From Mortierella alpina (Eukaryota; Mortierellomycota; Mortierellomycetes; Mortierellales; Mortierellaceae): a stretch of 64,000 bases of DNA. The stretch spans positions 124,001-188,000 of the forward strand of contig JANATF010000021.1 in NCBI GenBank assembly GCA_029449245.1, given 5' to 3'. This document shows positions 30,331 to 41,422 of the stretch, in pieces. The notes under the pieces are model-generated. The model made no database searches, was not told where the DNA came from, and worked only from the letters and a program-made list of their open reading frames with translations. The first letter of the stretch is position 1, and each line of letters begins with the position of its first letter. Position numbers and translations under genes: made by a program.

Positions 30331-30410
30331 GGATGGTTTTTCGTGATTTTTTTCCTTTCTGGCTTTGGATCCACAGAGAGAGAGAGTCCGAGTCCCATCG
30401 AAGGGCCGAA

Positions 30411-31037
30411 TCACAACTTCTACCGACTTCTATCGTCATATGTCTCGAGAACGAACAGATCCCTGGTGAGCATCATTTACAAAGAGTTGTCAACGCTCGC
30501 CGTTTGAATCAGGCGTCAATCGAAACATGAACCTTGGAAAAATATCCCTTCCGGACCTTATGATACCTTTTACAGGACACTGACTTTTTCTTGGCTGATG
30601 GGCACAAGGCTCGACCGCTCTCTCCGCCGCATCCCACCCACAGCCCTATGGCCAAACGGTGATGCCGCTCGCACCATGGGCGAGATGTTACGTCCCTAAT
30701 TTCCTGTGGTCAGACTGTCTGGGATCTCTTGCTACCCATGATGGAATTGTCTACGACTAATAACTCCTCAACCCCACGACCATGGTTTCGCAAGATTTTT
30801 ATGCCACACCCATCACTCATTTGTCCCAATATCGTTGGTACAACCTCTTGCGACGAATGTCCCCACGGTGTCGGACTTTGTTGCCTTCCAGGCACCCGCC
30901 TTGCCAAAAGTTCATGATACGATCACAGCCACCAAAAGTAGTGGATATCCGTCGCCAGATCCTTGTAACAACTTGTGTTCTATTTCATGAATCAAATTGA
31001 TTCTGTCTACAAGAGGTTTCTTAACCTCGTGCGCCGG
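30411..31037. other. Gene-free stretch after DIRS-2
   Basis: No gene, repeat or terminus recognised. The right end is the 3' flank of the minus-strand LRR gene. Confidence 0.4.
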
Positions 31038-32777
31038 TTATATTATGATCACAATCGAGTTAGCGTCGTGTGCCTCAGACAGCGCCCGAGCTCCGTTGGA
31101 TTCGATCGGGTTGCAGCTCAAGTTGAAAGTCGTGAGACGCGAGTTGATCTTGAGTGCCTCAGACAGCGCAACAGCTCCGTTGTCTCCGATCGAGTTGAAC
31201 TTCAAGACCAAAGTGGTCAAAGTCGAGTTGATCTTGAGTGCCTCAGCCAGCGCAATAGCCCCGTTGTCCCCGATCGAGTTGGAAGTCAAGTTTAAAGTGG
31301 TGAGAGTCGAGTTGGTCTTGAGTGTATCAGACAGAGCAACAGCTCCGTTGTCTCCGATGCTGTTAGAAGTCAGGTCCAACGTGGTCAGGGTTGAGTTGGC
31401 CTTGAGTGCTTCAGATAGCGCATGCGCTCCTTTTGATTCGATTGAGTTTTTGTCCAACCTCAAAGTGGTGAGAGTCGAGTTGGCCTTGAGTGCCTCAAAT
31501 AGTACCTGAGCTCCGTTGTTTCTGATAGAGTTGTTCTCCAGGACCAAAGTGGTCAGAGTCGAGTTGGTCATGAGAGCCTCAGATAGCGCAACAGCTCCGT
31601 TGAGTCCGATCCAGTTGGAGCTCAAGTCGAAAGTTGTGAGAGTTGAGTTGGTCTTGAGTGCCTCGAACAGCGCAATAGCTCCGTTGTCTCTGATCGAGTT
31701 GATCGCCAAGACCAAACTGGTCAGAGTTGAGTTTGTCTTGAGCGCCTCGGACAGCGCAACAGCTCCTTTCTCAAAGATGGAGTTAGTCGCCAAGTCCAAA
31801 GTGGTGATACTCGAGTTGGTTATGAGTAATTCAGACAGCGCAATAGCTCCGTCATCACCAATCGAGTTATAGCTCAAGTCGAAAGTTGTGAGGGTCGAGT
31901 TGGTCTTCAGTGCCTTGACCAGAGCCTGAGCCCCAATGTCGCCTATCGAGTTGTACTGCAAGTCCAAAGAGGTGAGACTCGAGTTGGTCTCAAGTGCGTC
32001 GCACAGCGCAACAGCTCCGTTGTATCCGATCGAGTTGTAGCTCAAGTTGAAAGTCGTGAGACGCGAGTTGATCTTGAGTGCCTCAGACAGCGCAACAGCT
32101 CCGCTGTCGCCGATCAAGTTGTTCATCAAGACCAAAGTGGTCAGAGTGGAGTTGATCTTGAGCACCTCAGAGAGCGCAACAGCTCCCTTCTCATTGATCG
32201 AGTTAGTCATCAAGTCCAAAGTGGTCAGACTCGAGTTGGTCTCCAGTGCTTCGGACAGCGCAACAGCTCCGTCGTCACTGATCGAGTTGGATCCCAAGTT
32301 CAAGGTAGTCAGCGTCGAGTTGATCTTGAGTGCTTCAGACAACGCAACCGCTCCGTCATCTCCGATCGAGTTGGACACCAAGTTTAAGGTGGTCAGAGTC
32401 GTGTTAGTCTTGAGTGCCTCGGAAAGCGCCACAGCTCCGTTGTCCTCGATCGAGTTGTGGGTCAAGTCCAAAGAGGTCAGGCTCGAGTTGGTCATGAGGC
32501 TACAAATTATTTTGGATCGTTCTGATGCCGAAAGGTTTTCCAGGACGCAGCAGTTCTGTGCACTCATGCACAGGCTCCTTATGAGGTGCTTGTTACTCTC
32601 AACAGAATCCACGCTGGGGCCATGTTCTGACATGACTACAGTGCTGTAGAGTGGCAGTGTAAATGAGCCGTTCCAATCCTGACTCACACGCGCACATGAC
32701 GCGAGGTCGTTACGGCCAAGACAGCTGGCAATTCTTGAGCGGATTTCATGGAGGTGGAGGGGATGTGCCTTGAGCAT
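31038..32777 (-). CDS. F-box-like, RI-type leucine-rich-repeat protein
   Basis: 579-aa protein from the ATG at 32777. An in-frame upstream extension of 56 codons is rejected because it is low-complexity, while this start leads straight into a short F-box-like stretch (HLHEIRSRIASCLGRNDLAS...VSQDWN). After a spacer come 17 tandem LRRs of 28 residues, of the pattern LTTLxLxxNSIGDNGAVALS followed by EALKxNST, as in ribonuclease-inhibitor and NLRC3-like proteins. No NACHT domain or membrane segment is seen. Probably a protein-protein adaptor, perhaps of an SCF ligase. The repeats are very uniform at DNA level (GAGTTG...CTCAAGTxxAAAGT), so recent expansion or gene conversion is likely. The C-terminus ends NSIVIII after a last partial repeat. 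Confidence 0.82.
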   Translation of the reverse strand: MLKAHPLHLHEIRSRIASCLGRNDLASCARVSQDWNGSFTLPLYSTVVMSEHGPSVDSVESNKHLIRSLCMSAQNCCVLENLSASERSKIICSLMTNSSLTSLDLTHNSIEDNGAVALSEALKTNTTLTTLNLVSNSIGDDGAVALSEALKINSTLTTLNLGSNSISDDGAVALSEALETNSSLTTLDLMTNSINEKGAVALSEVLKINSTLTTLVLMNNLIGDSGAVALSEALKINSRLTTFNLSYNSIGYNGAVALCDALETNSSLTSLDLQYNSIGDIGAQALVKALKTNSTLTTFDLSYNSIGDDGAIALSELLITNSSITTLDLATNSIFEKGAVALSEALKTNSTLTSLVLAINSIRDNGAIALFEALKTNSTLTTFDLSSNWIGLNGAVALSEALMTNSTLTTLVLENNSIRNNGAQVLFEALKANSTLTTLRLDKNSIESKGAHALSEALKANSTLTTLDLTSNSIGDNGAVALSDTLKTNSTLTTLNLTSNSIGDNGAIALAEALKINSTLTTLVLKFNSIGDNGAVALSEALKINSRLTTFNLSCNPIESNGARALSEAHDANSIVIII

Positions 32778-33939
32778 CTTGTAGAAGGGGAAGAGCGGGG
32801 AGGAATGTGGCCGAGTAATGGTGAGTCGCAAGATGATGCTGAGGCAAGGAAGAAGGAATGAATGATGCAAGTCAGTAGTGACGTGACAGATCGAGGGATG
32901 ACAGACAGAGCAATGAAGAGAAAAGAGATGACGAGAGTTGTGCAAGAGACGAGAGCCCTCGAGCCAAAGTTCGTGAAGTCCGCTTTCCTATACAGCCCAC
33001 CCACAGTGATCAAACAAACACCTCTATGGCCCTCCCTGCCTCCACCAATTCCCCTGCTGAGGTCGTCCGTCACCCACTTTGTTTCCTCTCCTCCTCCGCT
33101 TGCCTCCTCCATCTGTAGTACATCCTTCCTCTTCATTGGATGCTTTGCATCATCGCCGAGCTGCTGGAGTGACTATGAATACATCCAGCACCATCTCCAT
33201 CAAGATGCACGCACATCTCAAACAACACTGTCAATGATCTCAAGACCTCGTCAGATCCGAGCAGCGTTCTGAATTAGACGGCATGGTTGCAAACAGGTTC
33301 GTCCTCTGGCGTGCCTCCCTCCCTCCCTCCCTGACGACAATCAGGGCTCGGTCATCACGATTGTTTGCCCTTGTTACAATGCAGAGCTAAGCAACACAAG
33401 GACGCTACTACTCTCCCTCCATCTGTTCTCCGAAAGTCTTGACGACAATACTCACTTTGATCAGGCACACTGTAGCGGATCAAGCAAGAGTCTCATTGCC
33501 ATTTGTCGTCAAGTAGAACTGAGCACTTCTCATTGTACTGTACACTTCTTGCACAAGGGCCTTAATTACAATTCCTTATTGTACGTTACATGTCCTGGAG
33601 ATGTGACATCCTAGTCATAGTCCCGAAAAGATGAACAATCAAGCTAACTAATGGGTCAACTGATGTTCATGCCGGTACCGACAACCTTCTTCACCTCTCC
33701 TTTCCTGTTGATGGAGACGATGGAGAGTCTACCTCCAACGCGTTCCCTGACTCATCCATTTGAACCAACATAGTAAAAGCGCCTGTCCCTTCTCGAGCTT
33801 TTACCTCCCCTTCCTGGTTCTCTTTCGGATGGTTCTCGTCCCAGCTCCCCTCTCCTGGTAATTGCAGTGCTTTATGTGCGTTGTGTGTGCATCCCGCAGT
33901 GGTTCAAGTGTTTCTCATGTTCTGTCCTCTTTTGACATA
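32778..33939. other. Intergenic stretch
   Basis: Contains the LRR gene promoter region and short low-complexity pieces such as (CCCT)n near 33320. No frame shows a domain. Confidence 0.4.
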
Positions 33940-35406
33940 ACTAGGCGACCTCCATGTTGACTTTGAAAATATCGTGCACCGATTCTTTGCAACTGGATCT
34001 GCTAACTCTGACTTTTCGATGCGTATGGGAAGGGGAAGAAGGCATTACCTGCAACTACAACTGGGGTGTGGACTGGAGTGTGGGCAAGGCATTGTTGACA
34101 GTCAGGATTCAGGGCCAAGTCTTCTTTCTCAGGAAGCACCGAATCCTCCGTTGAATGCAGGCGATCCCATTCCTGAACCGTTTCGGTCTAACGGACTTTT
34201 GAGCAACCTGGAGGACATGCAAGCATAAGCCCACCCCGTGTTCGGTGTATCCGTACGTGCCTTGCTATTTTAGATACACTGTACATCCACTGCGCTTGCT
34301 GCTATGTTGCTTCTCGACAGACTAACAATCTCTTCCTGATATCTTGTCGTTTAGGAGTGCAGGAAAACTCGTTGGATAATCGAGATGTTTTGTTTGCAAT
34401 GGAGGTTCAACTTTAATGCGTCAAAAGAGTAATCAGCTTTCCGCTTTCAATGACACCAAAATGATCGAGGAACAAAGCCCTCAGTACACTGCTTTGCAAG
34501 GAACACAACCCTTGTGCTTTTCCCGGCTTTTTGGTTCTCAAATACTGTTCACAGGTCGGCCCCAATTGTCGCTAGATCTTACGAGTTGGGATGTACTCTG
34601 TCCGCATATGCTCAAGGACGTCTTTTTACAGCTATGGACCCAGGTTTTCAGGCGGCTCTTAAGGAGTTGATGGATCGGACGGAAGCGGCCGCTCAGAGAG
34701 CAATGCATGATGTCCGTCTTCAGCGAGACATTCAGCTCACGACGTCTCTCTGATTGGCCGCGTCAGCGCCCGATCCCAGAGATGTGTCCTGAACTTGTCG
34801 GCGAGGTGGAGAAACTGCACTCCTGAAAGGTACGACCCACAAGATGATGTCGATGGAGGAGTTCATGGACGCCCATGTCAACCACCATTCAACTCGCAAC
34901 AACACGCCTGTCGCTCCATTCTTTTTCCCAAAAGCATACCGTCAGGACCAGATCTGGAGTTCTTCATCCGACTCGACCGTCGCAAGCCTGTCCCTGTTTT
35001 CGCACAAAATGAAGCTGCGTCAGAGTTCAGCTGCACTCTACGAAAGACGTTGAAAAAAGGCATTGGCCACGGTCTCCCTTTCCGCATTCAGAGAGCCGTA
35101 AGCCATGTCAAATACTACCCGACCTTCTGTCCTGACAACATCTGTATCAGCATGGTCGTCTCAAAGCCATGGAACGACGTCAACACTCTCAAGGAAAACG
35201 CTAAGCGAACCAACATCGATTGCCAACCCTCACACAGTATTCCCCACGTCTTTTTCGACTGTTCCACTTGCTACAACCCCGTTGCCATCCAACATTACGC
35301 GACAGCAACTTTTGAAAGATTGTTAATATTTCAGAAGTACCTGAAGAGGCAAACGGCGGTTTGCTTAGGCGATACCGCTAGGGCAAATGACAAAATGTGT
35401 ACCTGA
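33940..35406 (+). pseudogene. Frame-broken relic of a large nuclear/CRN-like family protein
   Basis: Several frames in succession carry coherent protein-like segments: DLHVDFENIVHRFF (33950 on), a possible intron ending CTTGTCGTTTAG at 34355, ELGCTLSAYAQGRLFTAMDP (34580 on), then FMDAHVNHHSTRNNTPVAPF with FFFPK (34865) which slips to SGPDLEFFIRLD, VPVFAQ in another frame and slips back to HKMKLRQSSAAL. CPDNICISMVVSKPW follows at 35130. The order resembles the C-terminal part of a large Crinkler-associated family I know from Mortierella-type fungi, where these pieces are collinear. At least three frame changes make it dead. The family label is tentative. Confidence 0.4.
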
Positions 35407-36277
35407 ATTACCTCGCTAGAGTGTAGAGCCGCAGTCACTCAATTGCCTTGATTGCTTCTCCGGTCAAGGATGCTCCGAATTACTCTCAATCTTGGTTATC
35501 TGTTGCGCTTCTTAATATCAATGCGCTTCAATGTTCGGCTATTTGAGATGCCTCAGCTCTTTCAGCTGATCCTGCCCTCTGTCCACCGTCATTTCGAAAC
35601 GTTTACAAGGGTAATCAGGCTCAACGCTGCAATTGTATCAGAACTGTATCATCATAGCCGTATTATCCGACTACGGCGAGGACTCGATATGTCAAGCCCC
35701 TTTCCTGTCCAAGTCGTACCTCTTTGTTGCTCACGAGCTGAATATTCATATCCAGTAAGGCTCCCACCGAGTTTATATAGCTCGTTTAGATCCACTTTAT
35801 TTCACTTTCTGTATGTTTCGAGTAATGATCATTAAAGGAAGATTACGCATGTAAAGCCCTCGCCGTGGTCGAAGCAATAAGCCTAAGCCTTCCTAATTTG
35901 TAAGAGAGTCGTTTATGGAAGTGGAAAGGGTCAAGCGCTTCCTGTTTGCAACGACCTCATAAAAGGTTCAAGGTTCAAAGTCCGCGAAGACCTGGGCTAT
36001 TTTGAGCGCATGTTTTTTTAATAGCAAACCAAATGGCCTATACCCCTTAAGGCTCCAGCTACTCCAGCTGCTCCAATAACACCAGTGATCTCGTCCTCAT
36101 GAAGGTACAGCATTTACCCGCTCCACTTTGCCTTAGCGGTGCTCCAGGTAATCCAATCTCTCGTTTTCATACAGGTACAACATATACATTGGCTTTTCAA
36201 GATGGGCGTACTAAGAGCACACAGACACAGCCTATGCGTCGGATCTTCAATACGCACTGTCTGTTCTACTCGTTTCT
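35407..36277. other. Intergenic stretch upstream of the monooxygenase
   Basis: No gene seen. Two imperfect direct words (CTCCAGCTACTCCAGCTGCT; GGTGCTCCAGGTAATCC) lie near 36050-36150. Confidence 0.4.
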
Positions 36278-36285
36278 TATAAATA
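36278..36285 (+). promoter_or_regulatory. TATA box of the monooxygenase gene
   Basis: TATAAATA, 89 bp upstream of the start codon. Confidence 0.6.
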
Positions 36286-36373
36286 CCTGGATCCCATCAC
36301 CCTTCTCTGCTTGATCTCTCATTTGATCTTTTAACATTCTTCATCTCATCATCGCTAAGTGGAAAAGAAAACG

Positions 36374-38793
36374 ATGACATACAGCACCATCACAAACGAA
36401 ATCCCATCCGGAGCTACCTCTGGCAACCCCGGTCGCCCTAAAGTTTTAATAGCCGGCGCAGGGTTGGCGGGTCTCACATTGGGCATGATTCTTCAAAAGT
36501 CGGATATTCCCTACGAGATCTTTGAAAGCGCACCGGCAATCAGGCCTGTTGGTTAGATCCTTGTTCTTAGCCATTTGTTTTGATGATTCTTCTCTCCATA
36601 ATCAGCGCGATTGATGTACTAACTATTTTGTTATCAATAGGAGCGGCCATGGTCTTTGGACCTACGTTAGCGCCAATGTTCAAGCAGTGCGGCATCTATG
36701 ACGAATTTGTCGCCCTTGGCAAAAAAAACAAATCCATCAATGTTCTCAATTCTAAAGGAGGAAAGGAGTACAGCGTGGACTTTTCCGATGAAAAGGAGAT
36801 GTATGTATATCCTCCTTGCTTAATCCTTATGTGTCTATCGATGCACACTCTAGGCTAACTAATTCTCACTAATCCATTTGCGGGCTGTAGGTTTGGAGAG
36901 GATGGATACATTCTCACTCGCCCAATTATCTATGACTTGATTTATCGTCAGATCCCAAAGGATCGCATCCACCTTGGCAAAAAGATTCTATCAGCGGAGC
37001 AAGATAACCACTGTGTCACAATCAAGTGCAGCGATGGTCTTGAGTACAAGTGTGATATCCTTGTAGGAGGTAAATATGTCTATCTTCATCCCCTCTTAGT
37101 TCCGTACTTGGATGAAAAGGCACAATTGTTAAAATCTTCGTGTATTTCCAATGATAGGTGATGGCGCTTACAGTGTAGTTCGAAAGAGCATATACTCCAA
37201 CGTGCAGAAGGAGGGAAACTTGCCTGCGTCCGATTCCCTTCCTCTGCCATTCCGGACCTTATGCCTACTCGGACAGACCCGAAAGCTAGACGTTACCGAA
37301 TTCCCTGATCTTGCGAAAGATCCCTGTCAATTCTACAGTACCTTGGGTGATGACAATCCATACGCGGCAAGTACAACTCAAGTGACAACAAGCCGTTCGC
37401 AACAGACGAAGCGTAGAGTGCAAAAATTAACAGATATTTTCCTCGAAATCATTCATGAATCTTGCTAATAGTGGAGCACTTTCACCACTGCTCAAGGCAC
37501 AATCGCATGGGGTGTCATTGAGTACTTGCCGGCTAAAGCAACCAGAGAGGACAAAGACTATCGACGCGCCGATTGGGGTCCCGAAGCCGCACTCGCATTT
37601 TGTGAGAAGGTGCGTGATCTTCCGGTCAAATCTGGCGGAAACAAGGTCATGGTTATTGGAGACTTAATCGATATGACGCCCAAGGACCAAATCAACAAGA
37701 TCAGGCTCGAAGAGAAAATCTATGAGACCTGGCACTACGGTCGAATTGTCTTGATTGGCGATGGTGAGTTCTTGAACAATTGAGAATAGTGAGTAATTTT
37801 TGGGTTGTGCAGGAAGTATGATTCGTCACGGCTAGCTAATCAGTGTCGTCCGCCAATCTTTTTATCGTACTTCTGACTTCTAGCATGTCATAAGGTAAAC
37901 CTACTGATTCGTTTATTGTCAACCATCTCGTTTGAATGAATTTCACGGCATATGAAATCACAAACTGTGTATCAACTGATGGCGCCCGCGTCTTCCTTGC
38001 ACCACACCATATAGTTCACACCAGCAGGAGGTGTCGGAGCGACCAATGCTATGCATGATGCAGTTGTCCTGGCAAACTGGATCCATGCTCTACCAAACAA
38101 CGCTTCCTCTAACGAGATCAGCCAAGCCTTCCAGGCGTATCAAAGCGAGCGTATGCCATGGGTTCAAGCAGCCTTTTCGCACAGCAGAGCCTTCCAAGTC
38201 ACTAACTCAAAGGTAACTAGACAGGACGTACAGCCTGATGTCGGCTGAAAGCGATGGGCATGCTTCTGGGACGTATAGCGGCGAAAAAGGAGCTGTGCAA
38301 CAAGATGGGACGAGGGCTGGACAAGCGAATGGGGCAATTCTGCAGATCTGTGTTTATGAGGAGATGCGAGTTACGAACTAAGGAACTATCTAGATCAAGA
38401 ACCAACGCAGGACCTTGGTTCTTTTAGTTAATTCGAAGAATGAGCGAGCTCTTATTAATCGTCAAAGAAAGATCTCGATGTTTAGTGGCGCTAACATCGT
38501 CGAGAAGGTTGGTGGCATTCGTGATAATTCAGATCTCAGAGCTCTAACAACCCACTGTGCATTTTGTATTCCAATAGGGCTATTTGGGTAAGATGATTCG
38601 CTTTGGTGTGAAGCATATGCCGACTTGGATGCAGCGCAGAACCGCCATTAGCATGAACATCAATCGCCCTCAAGTAGGATTTCTGGATCGGGCCGATGAC
38701 ACTGGGTCTGTCAGACCTGCACCGCAGATCAGTCTAAACGCCCATATTCCCCTCCCCAGTCTAGAGGCACACGACTCTGCGTTGGCTATTTAG
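36374..38793 (+). CDS. FAD-dependent monooxygenase (PHBH fold), eight exons
   Basis: Model: join 36374-36551, 36641-36800, 36891-37069, 37158-37366, 37472-37763, 37884-37894, 38015-38212, 38578-38793, giving exactly 481 codons (480 aa). Motifs of class A flavoprotein hydroxylases appear in order. GxGxxG is in VLIAGAGLAGLTLG (FAD ADP binding, near residue 30). The DG motif is in VGGDGAYSVVRKS. The GD motif, LIGDACHK, is followed by AGGVGATNAMHDAVVLANW, contacting FAD ribityl and substrate side. It resembles MAK1-like or salicylate-hydroxylase-like enzymes that insert one oxygen using NAD(P)H. The substrate is unknown. Exon 6 is only 11 nt and codes the CHK of the GD motif. Intron 4 appears to use a GC donor. 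Intron 7 is 365 nt against about 90-120 for the rest. No stop or frameshift. Confidence 0.87.
37367..37471 (+). other. GC-AG intron 4 of the monooxygenase
   Basis: The donor GCAAGT after TACGCG and the acceptor GCTAATAG before TGGAGC keep phase 0 and join DDNPYA to WSTFTTAQG. The nearest GT donor (37371) would shift the frame into an early stop. Confidence 0.65.
37884..37894 (+). other. 11-nt microexon 6 of the monooxygenase
   Basis: CATGTCATAAG between CTTCTAG and GTAAAC. With the preceding G it encodes A-C-H-K of the GDACHK motif, so skipping it would break FAD binding and the frame. Confidence 0.7.
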
Positions 38794-39302
38794 AGCGAAT
38801 GAAAATAGCTTAAACAAACATGCCGATAACAGTAATCCCGTGCACTATACTCGAGTTCAGTGGACTGTTCGTTCATGTCCATATCTAGCAGTAAATCTTA
38901 TGAGAATACTGGTGGCTGTGAGTATATAGCCTGCTAGAACGGAAACGATAAGAAACTATCTTTTAGTTGAGACTTGAAGAGTCAATGTTGTTGCATATCG
39001 GCCTTGGTCCAGTTAGCTCCATCTCACCATCAGAGATGGAGCGCCTACGCCCATGAGCACTAGAGCTGTAAACACTTACGCCCTTGAGCTCCATGATCGT
39101 TGCTAACTAATAGTTTACCCAGGTCCACGACCAAAAGTAATAAATACCCAATGTGTGGTTCTCTGGAACCACATCTTATTCTCACCATCTCCTTTCCACA
39201 TAAAAATCCACAATATTTTTCAAATGTAAGTCCAGCGTTCTGAGTCACTTTAAAGTATAGTGGATACAATAAATGATTGGAGCCAAATTGAGTAGAAGTG
39301 TG
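38794..39302. other. 3' flank of the monooxygenase
   Basis: No gene. Around 39120-39230 the words AAATACCCAATGTGTGGTTC and ACATCTTATTCTCACC recall the promoter/R part of LTR-B, so an old LTR of a related family may lie here. Confidence 0.4.
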
Positions 39303-39385
39303 TTTCTGTGATGTAGGCAAGTTATATGACAGGAAAGTAATGAGAAAAAGAACTGGGTCCAAACCTATAACAACCAATATTTATA
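39303..39385 (-). mobile_element. LTR-B-related fragment, inverted, diverged
   Basis: GATGTAGGCAAGTTATATGA, GGAAAGTAATGAGAAAAAG and CCAATATTTATA follow the order of the LTR-B 3' end in reverse, with many changes. Confidence 0.45.
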
Positions 39386-39393
39386 TATTTATA

Positions 39394-39420
39394 CTAGAGA
39401 CCCGTGGCGTAAGCCACGGG
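39394..39420 (-). mobile_element. Helitron-type 3' end, minus strand
   Basis: On the minus strand: CCCGTGGCTTACGCCACGGG (8-bp arms), then T and CTCTAG, with T as the next base. The hairpin matches that at 27211-27230 except for its loop. The body would extend to the right; its 5' end was not located. Confidence 0.7.
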
Positions 39421-40559
39421 TGTGCTGTTCTTTACAGGTAAGTGAAGGATTTATGTGCTCTGCGTTCAGAGACAATTAAAAATCGACTAACCTGCACTTG
39501 GGATTGTAGTAGCCCACACCTTTCGACAAGGCTTTCGTAGAATTAGAGCTGTCTTTCGTAGAATTTGAACTGTCATTCGCATATATGCAAATACAAAAAA
39601 AAATGGACTCTCCTGTGTACCAAAAGTCGTGTGTAGGCGTGTACAGTCGAATCTGGTTTTTCGGCACCGTCTACTCTGAAAATTATGCCGAATCAAGTTG
39701 TAGTTGAACACTATTTTAGGTGACGAGAAAGAACATGCTTGACTTTTGTCTCACGATGAAAGGATGCTGATCAAGATGAGAAGGGAGCGTGTCAAGGCGC
39801 GGTTAGAGAAAGAAAGAAAAAAATAATAAGAGCGTGTGCACAGCGCATGAGTAGAAGAAGGAGGTGCAATATGGGAAACAAATTTAAACGTAAGCACAGC
39901 GCATGAATTGAAATAAGACATGGGAACTTGCGAAGGCGTGTGTTACAAAAAAAATAAGTAAGCAGAGCGCATGAACAGAGAAAAGGGACAGGAGCGTGCA
40001 AGGGCGTGAGTAGCGAAAAAAGAAGAAAGTGTCACCCAGCATAGCATATTCACCATCACTCTGTCAAAAGAAGCTGCAACCGCGGGATTTCCCTCGCGCA
40101 TTAATCCTTCCTCGGTGTTGCTACTCTCAAACTCTCGTTTTCGCTTCTTTTTCAACATTCTCTTCACTCGCAAACAAGGTAGGCAACTCTTATTCCCGTA
40201 TCTTGTTATTTGTCTTGCGTGCCTGGCTGTCTTTTGTGCCCAATATCATATTCACATTTCATATAGGCTGCTCTCCGCTTCGAGATTATATTCTTCGAGT
40301 CAAATCACCGTTCCTTGATATAAAGTCTCTATCCTCCTTGTTCCACTCTTAATTTTTTTTAAAAGGTAGAGTGGATTTATTGCAACGTCACGCTATTGAA
40401 CTTTTTAACTTTAACAGCGTGGTTCAACTCTTAATGCTTCAGCCGCAAAACAAGGTAGGAAAATCTTCCATTTATGGTGACTGTCTTATCGTGTGTTCTT
40501 ATTTTTAATGGTATTATTGTGCATTTCAAAAAAAAATTATAAACTCTTTCCTTCGTACC
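39421..40559. other. Possible Helitron interior and LINE 5' flank
   Basis: No gene is supported. A-rich stretches with repeated GCGCATGA(A/G) words (near 39844, 39900, 39970) occur. AAACAAGGTAGG appears twice (near 40175 and 40450) shortly before the LINE ORF1. The exact LINE 5' end is not visible. Confidence 0.4.
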
Positions 40560-41209
40560 ATGACAATACCAGCTACTCAGGACCCCCCAGCCCTCTCCCA
40601 CCACCCCCCTCCGAGCGCCCGCTCGACCCCCCACCCCAGCTCCACCCTCCCACGGGGATCCACGAGCATTTCATATGCTCAAGCCGTCTCTGCTGTCGCC
40701 CGCGGGCCAGCTCGCTCCTCCGCCCCGCAGCGTAATCACTATCACCGAGAACTGTTTGCTGATGAAGAATTCGGAAGGTATGCGTCCCACGACCCCCTTC
40801 CACAAGCCCTTAGCCCGGATGCTTTCCTTTACACCGGACTTCCGAAACATACCAATCCATCTTTGTTTGGCCAAGCGTGCAGCATGATGGGGTACAAAGT
40901 ACTGGGGTGCATCCCCACCCCTATGGAACCTGGGCAAAAGACCAGTTCCTTTGAGGTTGTGTATTGAATCGCCCGAGATGATGATGGCGATATTCTTGAT
41001 GTTGAGGCTCATTTTGACGCCATCATGGCTACCCCAGTTGTCTTTCAGGGTAAACAATACCACCCTCAAACTGCTGTCCCTGAACACATTCAGATTTCGC
41101 GGGTGTATGTGCGGGGTCTTCAGCTTCGATCCACTGTGGAGAGAGACCCTCATATTCGTGATGGACTTTTGGAACTTTTCAGCTCTTTCGCAAGGGTGGT
41201 TAAGATAAC

Positions 41210-41422
41210 TGTGGTGTTTTATGCTGGTGTGGGGCTCAGGCACGTATGTACCTGAGTCGCACCTCCCTTTTTACTTCTACGATTATTAAGAGTTCCCGTG
41301 ACCGGTGTCTGGAGGAGCTATATAAGTCCTCCAGATCCCTGTCCTCAATAAAACCCTCTCTTGTTCTCGTTGACTTCAGTCCCCAGTTTAGTATTGTAAG
41401 TTTACCCCTAGAGAATATCACA
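41210..41422 (+). repeat. Gypsy-3 5' LTR (213 bp)
   Basis: TGTGGTGTTTTATGCTGG...GAGAATATCACA, with CTATATAAG promoter box and CAATAAAACC signal. No difference seen from the 3' LTR. Confidence 0.95.

Larger units (their letters stand above)
28680..30410 (+). mobile_element. DIRS-2: degraded DIRS retrotransposon copy
   Basis: Parallels 61265-62975 of DIRS-1 with many substitutions, small indels and stops. It holds the end of RT-RNase H (CATCAGCCAGGATTT), the whole tyrosine recombinase region in broken frames and the DIRS 3' flank (GGATCCACAG...TCCCATCGAAGGGC). It lacks the LTR-A insertion seen in DIRS-1: here GTCAACGTCTCGTGG is continuous. A different solo LTR interrupts it at 29581. Confidence 0.88.
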
